A stretch of DNA of 32,640 nt. Origin: Alphaproteobacteria bacterium (GTDB lineage Bacteria; Pseudomonadota; Alphaproteobacteria; UBA6615). A program made the position numbers and the translations under genes. The stretch spans positions 1 through 32,640 of the forward strand of contig JANQOE010000101.1 of the NCBI GenBank assembly GCA_028279245.1, read 5' to 3'. Numbering within the stretch: position 1 is the stretch's first letter; the number at the start of each line of letters is the position of its first letter. Below, one piece after another: positions 25,674 to 32,640 of the stretch. The notes under the pieces are model-generated. The model saw only the letters and a program-made list of their open reading frames with translations, was not told the origin of the DNA and made no database searches.

Positions 25674-26951
25674 ATGGCAGATCTGCGTTGCGACATCGCC
25701 GGCGTCAAATCGCCGAACCCATTCTGGCTCGCCTCCGCCCCACCCACCGACAAGGAATACAACGTCGTCCGCGCCTTCAAGGCTGGTTGGGGCGGCGTGG
25801 TCTGGAAGACCCTTGGCGAGGACCCGCCAATCGTCAACGTGACGTCGCGTTACGGCGCGATGCACTACAACGGCACGCGGCTGGCTGGCTTCAACAACAT
25901 CGAACTGATCACCGACCGGCCCCTCGAAGTGAACCTGCGCGAAATCAAACAGGTGAAACGCGATTGGCCGGACCGCGCGGTCGTCGTCTCCCTGATGGTG
26001 CCGTGCGAAGAAGAGAACTGGCGCAACATCCTCGCCCATGTCGAGGACACCGGTGCCGACGGCGTCGAACTGAACTTCGGCTGCCCCCACGGCATGTCGG
26101 AGCGTGGCATGGGCTCCGCCGTCGGTCAGGTGCCGGAATACATCGAGATGGTGACGCGCTGGTGCAAGCAGTACACGCGCATGCCGGTGTTCGTGAAACT
26201 GACACCCAACGTCACCAATATCCTCGCTCCCGCCCGCGCCGCGCAAGCCGGCGGCGCCGACGCCGTTTCGCTGATCAACACCATCAACTCGATCGCCTCG
26301 GTCGACCTCGACGCCATGGCCCCGACCCCGACGGTGCACGGCAAGGGCGCCCATGGTGGCTATTGCGGCCCCGCCGTGAAACCGATCGCCTTGTGCATGG
26401 TCGCCGAAATCGCCCGCGACCCGCAGTGCAACGGCATCCCAATCTCCGGCATCGGCGGTATCAGCACCTGGCGCGACGCCGCCGAATTCATCGCCCTCGG
26501 CGCCGGCTCGGTCCAGGTATGCACCGCCGCCATGCATAAGGGCTTCAAGATCGTCGACGACATGATCGACGGCCTGGGCAATTGGATGGACGGCAAGGGA
26601 TACGCCGATCTCGACGCTTTCCGCAGCGCCGCCGTCTCCAACTACGTGAACTGGGGCGAACTCGACATCAATCATGAGATCGTCGCCAGCATCGACCAGG
26701 ATGCCTGCATCAAATGCGGCCTCTGCCACATCGCTTGCGAAGACACCTCCCACCAGGCGATCCGTGCAGCCCGCACCAACGGCGACCGCCGCTATGAAGT
26801 GATTGACGCGGAGTGTGTCGGCTGCAATCTGTGCATGCACGTTTGCCCGGTGGAGGGGTGCATCACCATGGTCGAAGTCGACAACGGCAAGCCCTACATG
26901 ACCTGGGGCGAGGACCCACGCAATCCGGCCAACATGAAGGCGGCCGAGTAG
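25674..26951 (+). CDS. preA: NAD-dependent dihydropyrimidine dehydrogenase, subunit PreA
   Basis: Catalytic subunit reducing uracil/thymine to dihydropyrimidines. The start is the ATG at 25674, preceded by GGGAGG seven bases upstream, giving 425 residues. The N-terminal FMN domain resembles class 1 dihydroorotate dehydrogenase (NPFWLASAPPT, ELNFGCPHGMSERG, VKLTPNVTNI, SGIGGISTWRDA, GAGSVQVCTA). The C-terminus is a 2[4Fe-4S] ferredoxin with cysteines C345, C348, C351, C355 and C381, C384, C387, C391. The active-site loop reads GSAVGQ (147-152), where mammalian DPD has a Cys acid (see findings). Together with PreT it forms the two-subunit bacterial equivalent of DPD. Confidence 0.95.
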   Translation: MADLRCDIAGVKSPNPFWLASAPPTDKEYNVVRAFKAGWGGVVWKTLGEDPPIVNVTSRYGAMHYNGTRLAGFNNIELITDRPLEVNLREIKQVKRDWPDRAVVVSLMVPCEEENWRNILAHVEDTGADGVELNFGCPHGMSERGMGSAVGQVPEYIEMVTRWCKQYTRMPVFVKLTPNVTNILAPARAAQAGGADAVSLINTINSIASVDLDAMAPTPTVHGKGAHGGYCGPAVKPIALCMVAEIARDPQCNGIPISGIGGISTWRDAAEFIALGAGSVQVCTAAMHKGFKIVDDMIDGLGNWMDGKGYADLDAFRSAAVSNYVNWGELDINHEIVASIDQDACIKCGLCHIACEDTSHQAIRAARTNGDRRYEVIDAECVGCNLCMHVCPVEGCITMVEVDNGKPYMTWGEDPRNPANMKAAE

Positions 26952-26960
26952 CCACCAGCG

Positions 26961-27797
26961 ATGCCGGAACCGGTTCAGGCCATATCGCGACCGGCCGCCA
27001 CGGCTGCACCCGCCACCCCTGTCATCGAAGCGGCCGATCTGTCGCTGACTTTCCAGACCGCCGACAGCCCGGTCTACGCCCTGTCCAACATCAACCTGAC
27101 CATCAACCAGGGCGACTTCGTCTCGCTGATCGGCCCGTCGGGCTGCGGCAAAACCACTTTGCTGCGGGTGATAGCCGATCTGGAGCAACCGACCGGCGGC
27201 AACATGACGGTGCTCGGCGAGCCCCCGGACGTGGCGCGACAACGCCGCGCCTACGGCTACGTCTTCCAGGCGCCGGCGCTCTACGCCTGGCGCACCGTCG
27301 AGCGCAACGTGATGCTGCCGCTGGAAATCATGGGCATGTCCCGGGCCGAACGCGCCGAGCGGGCGCAGCGTTACCTGGCCATGGTCAACCTCGCTGGGTT
27401 CGAGCGGAAGTATCCGTGGCAACTCAGCGGCGGCATGCAGCAACGCGTATCGATCGCCCGCGCCCTCAGCTTCGAGCCCGGCTTGTTGTTGATGGACGAG
27501 CCCTTTGGTGCGCTCGACGAAATCACCCGCGATCACCTGAACGAACAGTTGCTGCGGCTATGGGGGCGCACCGGCAAGACGATTGTCTTTGTCACCCACT
27601 CCATACCGGAAGCGGTGTTCCTGTCGAGCCGTATCGTCGTGATGTCGCCGCGCCCCGGCCGCATACAGGCGGAGATCGATTGTTCCGCCCTGCCGCCGGA
27701 CCGCGATCTCGACGTCCGCGAAACGTCGGATTTCATTGAGATCGCCCACGAAGTGCGCCAGGCCCTGCGCGACGGCCATAGCTATGACGAGGACTAG
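26961..27797 (+). CDS. ABC transporter ATP-binding protein (SsuB/TauB type), putative pyrimidine importer
   Basis: A 278-residue ABC ATPase of the nitrate/sulfonate/pyrimidine group. Walker A is GPSGCGKTT, the Q-loop is in YVFQAPALYAWRTVERN, the signature is LSGGMQQRVS, Walker B is LLLMDEPFGALDE and the H-loop is FVTHSIPEA. About 30 extra residues precede the domain. It begins 10 bases after preA and ends four bases before the first permease gene, so it belongs to the same transcript. The substrate is inferred from linkage to PreTA and from the type of binding protein. Confidence 0.92.
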   Translation: MPEPVQAISRPAATAAPATPVIEAADLSLTFQTADSPVYALSNINLTINQGDFVSLIGPSGCGKTTLLRVIADLEQPTGGNMTVLGEPPDVARQRRAYGYVFQAPALYAWRTVERNVMLPLEIMGMSRAERAERAQRYLAMVNLAGFERKYPWQLSGGMQQRVSIARALSFEPGLLLMDEPFGALDEITRDHLNEQLLRLWGRTGKTIVFVTHSIPEAVFLSSRIVVMSPRPGRIQAEIDCSALPPDRDLDVRETSDFIEIAHEVRQALRDGHSYDED

Positions 27798-27800
27798 GCC

Positions 27801-28739
27801 TTGACCACCGCCGCGGTCGCCGGCGCTCCCGTTGCCCGTGCCATCCCGCGGACGCCCAGCCGGCTCGCCTCGATTCTTACCGTGCTGTTTGGCCTAGTGG
27901 TGATCTGGTACGTCGCCGCTCTGCCAATGAACGCCGGCCAGCTCACCCGGCAATACGCGCGAATCGATCCCGACCGCACCTTCACCTTCAACGAGAAACT
28001 GTTCGCCACCTGGACCGTCCGCCGGCCGATGCTGCCGACCCCGGACATGATCCTCGGAGACTTCTGGAAGACCTCGACCGGCGCGCCCATCACCAGCAAA
28101 CGCAACCTGATGTTCCATGTCGGGGTCACGGCCCTGGCGACCACCACCGGCTTCCTCGCCGGCGCGTTGTTGGGGATCGCCCTCGCCATCGGAATCGTGC
28201 ATCTGCGAACCCTGGACGCCAGCCTGATGCCATGGCTGATCGCCTCACAAACCGTCCCGATTCTGGCGATCGCCCCGATGCTGCTGGCGGTACTCGGCGC
28301 CCTTAGTGTGTCCAGCCTCGTCGCCAAGGCGGCGATCTCGATGTATCTGTGCTTCTTCCCGGTCACGGTCAGCATGGTCAAAGGCCTGCGCTCGCCGGAC
28401 CGGCTATCCCTCGACCTGATGCGCACTTACAGCGCCACCCAGGCGCAACTGTTCGTCAAGCTGCGCTGGCCCGCCTCGATCCCGTTTCTGTTCGCCAGCT
28501 TGAAAGTCGCCATCGCCCTCGGGCTTGTCGGCGCAATGGTTGCCGAGCTGTCGACGGGCGGTCAGGCCGGCCTCGGCGGACGTTTGCTGAACGCCTCCTA
28601 CAACGGCGATATGCTGCACATGTGGACGGCCCTCGTGACCTCGTCGATCCTGGCGATCGTCCTGGTCGCCGCCGTGTCCCGGATCGAACGCCTAGTGCTG
28701 ACCGGGATGGGATCGCGTCCACCGGATCAGAACGCGTAA
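27801..28739 (+). CDS. ABC transporter permease 1, putative pyrimidine importer
   Basis: A 312-residue inner-membrane permease of the BPD_transp_1 (SsuC/TauC) family, starting at TTG (27801) directly after the ATPase stop. One N-terminal span (about 25-43) is followed by a ~65-residue hydrophilic stretch, then five or six spans. The EAA-type coupling loop is around LDLMRTYSATQAQLFVKLRWPASIPFLF near residues 200-228. The stop TAA overlaps the start of the second permease (TAATG). The pairing of two different permease genes suggests a heterodimeric channel. Confidence 0.9.
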   Translation: MTTAAVAGAPVARAIPRTPSRLASILTVLFGLVVIWYVAALPMNAGQLTRQYARIDPDRTFTFNEKLFATWTVRRPMLPTPDMILGDFWKTSTGAPITSKRNLMFHVGVTALATTTGFLAGALLGIALAIGIVHLRTLDASLMPWLIASQTVPILAIAPMLLAVLGALSVSSLVAKAAISMYLCFFPVTVSMVKGLRSPDRLSLDLMRTYSATQAQLFVKLRWPASIPFLFASLKVAIALGLVGAMVAELSTGGQAGLGGRLLNASYNGDMLHMWTALVTSSILAIVLVAAVSRIERLVLTGMGSRPPDQNA

Positions 28740-29860
28740 TGCCCCGCGGCCTCGCCGGACGCGCTTGGGACATGCTGGGCCTACTACTGGTCCTCAGCAG
28801 CCTCATCTGGCCGGCGGTCATCGACCCCGAAACCGGCACCGGCCTGCGGCTGTTCGCCAGCACCGCCGCCACCTTCGCCGCGTTGATCCTTCTGGTCAGC
28901 CTGCTGACCCGCAACCTCGCGTCGCCCGTTGCACCCGCGGCGGCGATCCTCGGGGTGATCGCCGGCGCCGCCGCCCCGCTCATCCTCCTGCGATTGACCG
29001 GCCCCGGCAGCGCCGCGTTCGGTTTATGGGTCTACGTCGCCGGATTGACCATCTTGATCTGGCGCGCGATGGGCGTGCTCAGCACACTTATCGACCGCGA
29101 CATCGTCCGCCGGATTCTCGTCGCCAGCGTTTTCGGCGTCGCCTTTGTCTGGTATTGGCAGGTCATCACCATCGGCTTTGCCGTGCCGTCGATCCTACTA
29201 CCGCCGCCGTCGATGATCTGGGACCGCATGGTCGCCGACGTGCATTTGTTGTGGGGCGATTTCCGGCTGACCTTCTTCGAAGCAGTACTGACCGGCTTCA
29301 CCATCGGCAGCCTCTCCGGCTTTCTGTTTGCGGTCGTCGTCGAACGCTACCCGTTCCTCGCCCGCGGTCTAATCCCTCTCGGCAGCGCCTTCAGCGCCAT
29401 TCCGATCATCGCCGTCGCGCCGATCATGATAATCTGGTTCGGTTTCGGGTCGAGTTCGAAAGCCGCGGTCATCACCCTGATGACCTTTTTCCCGATGCTG
29501 GTGAATGCGCTGGCTGGATTGCGCAGCGCCGACCGCATGGAACTCGACCTCATGCGCTCCTATGGCGCCGGCTATCCGACCCGTTTCTTCAAGCTGATGC
29601 TGCCGGCCGCCCTGCCCTTCGTCTTCAACGCCCTGAAGATCAACTCGACCCTGGCGATGATCGGCGCCATCGTCGCCGAGTTTTTCGGCACGCCGTTGGC
29701 GGGCATGGGCTTCCGTATCAGCGCCTCGATCGGCCGGCTGCAGCTCGACATGGTCTGGGCGACCATCGCCGTCGCTGCCCTCTCCGGATCCCTATTCTAC
29801 GGCTGCATAACCCTGTTGGAACGGCGGTTGACCTTTTGGCATCCGTCGCTGCGCACCTAA
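28739..29860 (+). CDS. ABC transporter permease 2, putative pyrimidine importer, N-terminally extended
   Basis: A 373-residue permease of the same family, whose ATG overlaps the previous stop by one base. It is longer than the usual ~260 residues: about four or five additional hydrophobic segments occupy residues 1-150 before the core BPD_transp_1 domain. The EAA-type loop reads ELDLMRSYGAGYPTRFFKLMLPAALPFVF. The core also shows GFLFAVVVERYPFLARGLIPLGSAFSAIPIIAVAPI, typical of SsuC/TauC. It is followed after 65 bases by the binding-protein gene. Confidence 0.9.
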   Translation: MPRGLAGRAWDMLGLLLVLSSLIWPAVIDPETGTGLRLFASTAATFAALILLVSLLTRNLASPVAPAAAILGVIAGAAAPLILLRLTGPGSAAFGLWVYVAGLTILIWRAMGVLSTLIDRDIVRRILVASVFGVAFVWYWQVITIGFAVPSILLPPPSMIWDRMVADVHLLWGDFRLTFFEAVLTGFTIGSLSGFLFAVVVERYPFLARGLIPLGSAFSAIPIIAVAPIMIIWFGFGSSSKAAVITLMTFFPMLVNALAGLRSADRMELDLMRSYGAGYPTRFFKLMLPAALPFVFNALKINSTLAMIGAIVAEFFGTPLAGMGFRISASIGRLQLDMVWATIAVAALSGSLFYGCITLLERRLTFWHPSLRT

Positions 29861-29925
29861 CCGGGGGACGGCATTGATTTTGCAGGCTAATCTTACGACC
29901 AAACGCAAAGCATGGAGGAAGTCAT

Positions 29926-30912
29926 ATGCATAAGCTCGCTACTATCGCCGGCGCCGCGGTTCTCGCCGCCGGCGTATCAACGGCGTCAGCCCAAGACCAG
30001 CTAACCCTGCAACTGAAGTGGGTCACCCAAGCCCAGTTCGCCGGTTACTACTACGCCCTCGAAAACGGCTACTACGAAGAAGAGGGACTCGACGTCACCA
30101 TCAACCCCGGCGGCCCGGACGTGAACCCGATCCAGGTCTTGGTTGGCGGTGGCGCCGACGTGACGGTCGAATGGCTCGGCAATCCGCTGGCCGCGCGCGA
30201 ACAGGGCACGCCGATCGTCAACATCGCCCAGATCTACAACCGCTCCGGCCTCGGCCTCACTTGCCCGCGTGCCACCGGCATCGAGTCCACCGACGGCCTC
30301 AGCGGCCACCCGATCGGCACCTGGTTCTTCGGCAACGAATACCCGACCTTCGCCTTCCTCAACAATCTCGGCGTCGAGACGGACCAGGTGGTCAAGGTCG
30401 GCTTCAACGTTGATCCGTTGCTGAACGGCCAAGTCGACTGCATCACCACCATGACCTACAACGAGTATCTTCAGATCCTCGACGCCGGCTTCGCGCCGGA
30501 TGATCTGAATGTCTTCCTCTATGAAGACTTCAACGCATCGGTCCTCGAGGATGGTCTCTACGCACTGGAGTCCGCGCTGGAAGATCCGGCCATGGTCGAC
30601 AAACTCGCCCGCTTCGTCCGCGCCAGTATCAAAGGCTGGGCCGGCGCCATCGAAGACCAGGAAGGTGCGGTCGACGCCGTGGTGAAGAACGACGAGACCG
30701 GCCTCAGCCAGTCCCGCGACAAACAGGTTCGCGCCATGGCGGCCGTCGCCGCGTTGGTCGAACCCGGTGCCAACGGCATCGGCTACCTCGACCCGGCGGC
30801 TTACGAACGGTCCGTCGACGTGCTGCTGGTCGGTGGCGGCGAAGCCCCGGTCATCACCGAACGTCCGGAAGGCGCCTGGACGCATCAGATCTTCGAAGCC
30901 GCGACCCAATAA
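29926..30912 (+). CDS. NMT1/THI5-like substrate-binding protein, putative pyrimidine importer
   Basis: A 328-residue periplasmic binding protein. The signal peptide ends at ASA near residue 22 (MHKLATIAGAAVLAAGVSTASA), and GGAGGAAG precedes the ATG. The start of the mature protein (LQLKWVTQAQFAGYYYALENGYY) is the pattern seen in THI5/ThiY-like and RibY-like proteins that bind pyrimidine- or flavin-like ligands. GGGADVTVEWLGNPLAAREQG matches the first-lobe ligand loop. It is the last gene of the preTA operon and is followed by a strong terminator. A pyrimidine base or dihydropyrimidine ligand is inferred from context. Confidence 0.9.
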   Translation: MHKLATIAGAAVLAAGVSTASAQDQLTLQLKWVTQAQFAGYYYALENGYYEEEGLDVTINPGGPDVNPIQVLVGGGADVTVEWLGNPLAAREQGTPIVNIAQIYNRSGLGLTCPRATGIESTDGLSGHPIGTWFFGNEYPTFAFLNNLGVETDQVVKVGFNVDPLLNGQVDCITTMTYNEYLQILDAGFAPDDLNVFLYEDFNASVLEDGLYALESALEDPAMVDKLARFVRASIKGWAGAIEDQEGAVDAVVKNDETGLSQSRDKQVRAMAAVAALVEPGANGIGYLDPAAYERSVDVLLVGGGEAPVITERPEGAWTHQIFEAATQ

Positions 30913-30932
30913 CGGCAATCCAAGTCGCCGAC

Positions 30933-30962
30933 AAAGGGAGGGCCACGCCCTCCCTTTTCTTT
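30933..30962 (+). terminator. Intrinsic terminator of the preTA-ABC operon
   Basis: An 11-bp stem AAAGGGAGGGC / GCCCTCCCTTT with a three-base loop, followed by TCTTTT. It lies 20 bases after the binding-protein stop and ends the plus-strand operon. Confidence 0.93.
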
Positions 30963-30974
30963 TGCCGGAACCAT

Positions 30975-31125
30975 ATGACGACGATGGACACCAACGGACC
31001 GAACACAGCACAGATCGAACACTGGAACAGCCGCGTCGGCGAAGCCTGGGCCGCCTTCCAACAGGAGATGGACGCCAGCCTCAGTCCCCTGGGTGAACTG
31101 GCGCTAACCGCCGCGAACGCCTTAA
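30975..31125 (+). pseudogene. SAM-dependent methyltransferase, 5' fragment cut at the junction
   Basis: An ATG at 30975 opens a frame whose first ~49 residues (IEHWNSRVGEAWAAFQQEMDASLSPLGELALTAAN) match the N-terminal pattern of a common class I SAM methyltransferase family. In that family this stretch is followed by a glycine-rich SAM motif of the VLDIGCGTG kind. Here the frame instead continues as a Ser-rich tail and stops at 31226, with no SAM-binding motif. The break lies near 31120-31140, exactly where base composition changes. The gene is therefore interrupted, either by an assembly join or by a real insertion. No ribosome binding site is obvious. Confidence 0.75.
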
Positions 31126-31797
31126 TCAGCACCGTCCGTCTCGCGCAGAAAACTCCATCAAGTTCAATCGCCAGCAGTTCAGAGCACGCAGAGTCCCACT
31201 TACAGCCATATCAACTGTGTTCTTGAGCTCTTCCTCCAAACCCAGTCTATGGATTTCCACATCGTCTCTCGTTTTCTCATCGGCATCGAGAAAGGGAGTC
31301 AGGTCCGGCAGCTCTCCCTTCGTACCTGCAATTTGCGCAGTTGCCTGCTGGAGTTCCATGTTTAACAGCCACCACATTGTATCCTTCCCAAAAGGAAGCA
31401 GAATGGACAAGCAGTATAATATACATGGTGCGCGACGGCTTTTCATATGCTGATAGCTGCTTAGGCCAACGCCCGCCAACATCCACAGCAAACAGCTAAA
31501 TTGATAATGCAAAACGCAAGTTAGTTTAAGGTCGGAAGGTGGGAGAGCAACGGCGCCACGCAGCGCTTTATGATGCGATACTTCTTTGCTTCCGACTGCA
31601 AGGTAGGGTCCCAAGGAATAACTGGCCCCTGATCTGCGGGCACTGAAAGGGTGTCTTTGCCCCGAGAGGGCATGCCTGTACATATTTACTATGCCTTGAA
31701 ATGGGGCCATGAGCGAAACCAGACGACAAGCTGGTCGACGAACCTGTGCTTGATAACAGCCGACAAAGAAAATGGCTGAACCATTTTTGGCCAACAA
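31126..31797 (-). other. Open frame of unknown nature, possibly containing a eukaryotic exon
   Basis: A 223-codon frame on the minus strand in the foreign segment. Its first ~130 residues look random. The part from MELQQATAQIAGTKGELPD through DADEKTRDDVEIHRLGLEEELKNTVDMA is acidic and helix-like with normal coding character. Immediately after DMA the minus strand reads GTAAGT (31203-31198), a consensus 5' splice donor, so the exon could end there. I recognise no family. It may equally be a chance frame. Confidence 0.3.
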
Positions 31798-31830
31798 TCG
31801 GGGTTCGACGGTAGCCGTTTGGTTGTAATA

Positions 31831-31851
31831 CTGTAGCGCGCTGCGCTACAG
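31831..31851. repeat. 21-base palindrome in the foreign segment
   Basis: CTGTAGCGC (31831-31839) and GCGCTACAG (31843-31851) form a perfect 9-bp stem with a three-base loop. It is not followed by a T run. It could be a foldback or MITE-like end, or a structural hairpin. Confidence 0.6.
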
Positions 31852-32198
31852 GTAAGCGTGCTGCAACGTATCAGAGAGCCATGGCTGCCACCTGATGCAG
31901 AGCTATTTCAACGCTTGCAAGATGACGAACATGCACAGAACTGGTATGCTGGCACCAATTCGACCTAGAGTTCCAAGCATGGCCCAAATGCGTGATACTG
32001 ATGCCATGATGCTACAGCAGCAACTCGTCTAGCGCACAGCCTGATAAGCGTGCAATCGCATAAGCGCACAGCGAGTTCATGTACCACGATGCAGATTTAG
32101 CCTGTCTCGTGTCTCAATAAGCGCATAAGGAATGCTTGCGAAAAAGTGGTGCCCTACACCAGTAGCTACTGCAGCGAACATGTAGTGAGCGGCACAAA

Positions 32199-32281
32199 GT
32201 GGATAGCAGCAGAGCGGACAGCGACTATTATTTAGTGCGCGGACCACTTATACAATGGACAGCGGCAGAGTGGACAGCGAG
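32199..32281 (+). repeat. Degenerate 27-base direct repeat pair
   Basis: Copies at 32199-32225 and 32255-32281 (56-base offset) agree at 22 of 27 positions, sharing the core GGACAGCGA preceded by AGCRGCAGAG. The spacing and divergence do not fit a CRISPR array; a decayed tandem repeat is more likely. Confidence 0.55.
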
Positions 32282-32640
32282 TTCGTCAGCAAGCTGTTTC
32301 TTACATTTTTTAAAGGCTGATTGCTCATCGGTCAACGAGCTGTAAGAAAAAGCACGCGCTCTTACGGCAACTGAAAAATATCCACAACACACTTATGTTG
32401 AAGCCAGTTGTGCGCGCGCTTAAAGCAGCGCAGCGAGTTTGTTTTCTAAGCGTGGTTCGCGCGCACCATCGGCGCGCTAATGCTTTTGTACAGCAGACAT
32501 GGCGGCAACGCTACGTCGATGAGTGATGGTTCGACGACATGGACTAACAGGCCCACTGTTTAAGGAATAATAGGGTCACTACTGTACATAGATTGTGGCG
32601 TCAGGTGTCCCTGGTGCAAGGGTTTAGTCTCGCTGAACAA

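Larger units (their letters stand above)
31126..32640. other. Compositionally foreign DNA without bacterial genes
   Basis: From about 31126 the sequence has clearly lower GC than the preceding 31 kb (near half by eye), A/T runs, and frequent stops in all frames. I recognise no bacterial gene, RNA gene, insertion sequence or attachment site. It holds one exon-like frame on the minus strand, a 21-base palindrome at 31831-31851, a degenerate 27-base repeat pair at 32199-32281, and a spaced inverted repeat TTTCTTAC / GTAAGAAA (32297-32304 and 32342-32349). These traits suit eukaryotic or other non-alphaproteobacterial DNA joined to the contig. The source cannot be named from sequence alone. Confidence 0.7.

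Noticed and set aside
25527-27536. A 669-codon minus-strand frame opposite preA and the ABC ATPase
   Set aside because: It spans two certain genes in antisense, is rich in His/Asp/Gly as expected for a shadow, and has no ribosome binding site or domain.
32199-32281. Repeat pair considered as a CRISPR array
   Set aside because: Only two copies, five mismatches in 27 bases, and no cas genes in the window.
31126-32640. Integrated mobile element or prophage at the right end
   Set aside because: No integrase, transposase, attachment repeat or phage gene is readable in the segment; composition and lack of genes fit a chimeric join better.

Overview
The window is GC-rich bacterial chromosome from position 1 to about 31,120. 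It looks like an alphaproteobacterium, probably Rhodospirillales-like. The reasons are the gene order ribF-ileS-lspA-DUF3035 lipoprotein-M16-M16-(pgi)-mutL, the coenzyme A, ergothioneine and pyrimidine catabolic gene families, and strong G/C bias at third codon positions, which produces many long antisense shadow frames. From about 31,125 to the end the sequence changes character: base composition is much more even, no bacterial gene is recognisable, and a methyltransferase gene is cut off at the junction.

Layout. (1) 1-10,498, minus strand: a housekeeping run of ribF, ileS, lspA, a DUF3035 lipoprotein, an M16 peptidase pair (one catalytic, one lacking the zinc motif), pgi and mutL (running off the left edge). 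(2) 10,541-13,853: a MaoC/PhaJ-type enoyl-CoA hydratase (minus), an alpha/beta hydrolase and pyrD (plus), and an unrecognised multi-span membrane protein (minus). (3) 13,905-17,664, minus strand: a sugar-uptake operon (FadR-type GntR regulator, ABC ATPase, permease, periplasmic binding protein) ending in a clear intrinsic terminator. (4) 17,791-20,039, minus strand: egtB-egtD for ergothioneine. (5) 20,422-22,156, plus strand: a PfkB-type ketodeoxy-sugar kinase and a KDPG-type aldolase. (6) 22,178-30,962: a reductive pyrimidine catabolism and uptake locus. On the minus strand lie an omega-aminotransferase (beta-alanine:pyruvate type) and a RutR-like TetR regulator. Divergent from them are preT, preA, an ABC ATPase, two permeases and an NMT1/THI5-like binding protein, closed by an intrinsic terminator. 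(7) 30,975-31,125: the first ~50 codons of a SAM methyltransferase. (8) 31,126-32,640: foreign-looking DNA.

How the genes work together. PreTA reduces uracil/thymine with NAD(P)H. The aminotransferase would dispose of the beta-alanine produced at the end of that pathway, and the ABC system would import pyrimidine-like compounds. The two middle enzymes (dihydropyrimidinase and beta-ureidopropionase) are not here. The divergent promoter region holds two 16-bp dyads that closely resemble the E. coli RutR box, which ties the TetR gene to both transcription units. A second candidate regulatory signal is a set of TTGC...GCAA dyads upstream of pgi and upstream of the MaoC gene, resembling the TGC/GCA dyads bound by the polyhydroxyalkanoate regulator PhaR.

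I did not find a convincing undescribed defence or mobile system. The most notable points are the compositional junction near 31,125 (probably an assembly chimera, possibly with eukaryotic DNA), the paired RutR-like boxes, and the shared TTGC/GCAA dyads. All statements come from reading the sequence; no searches were run.
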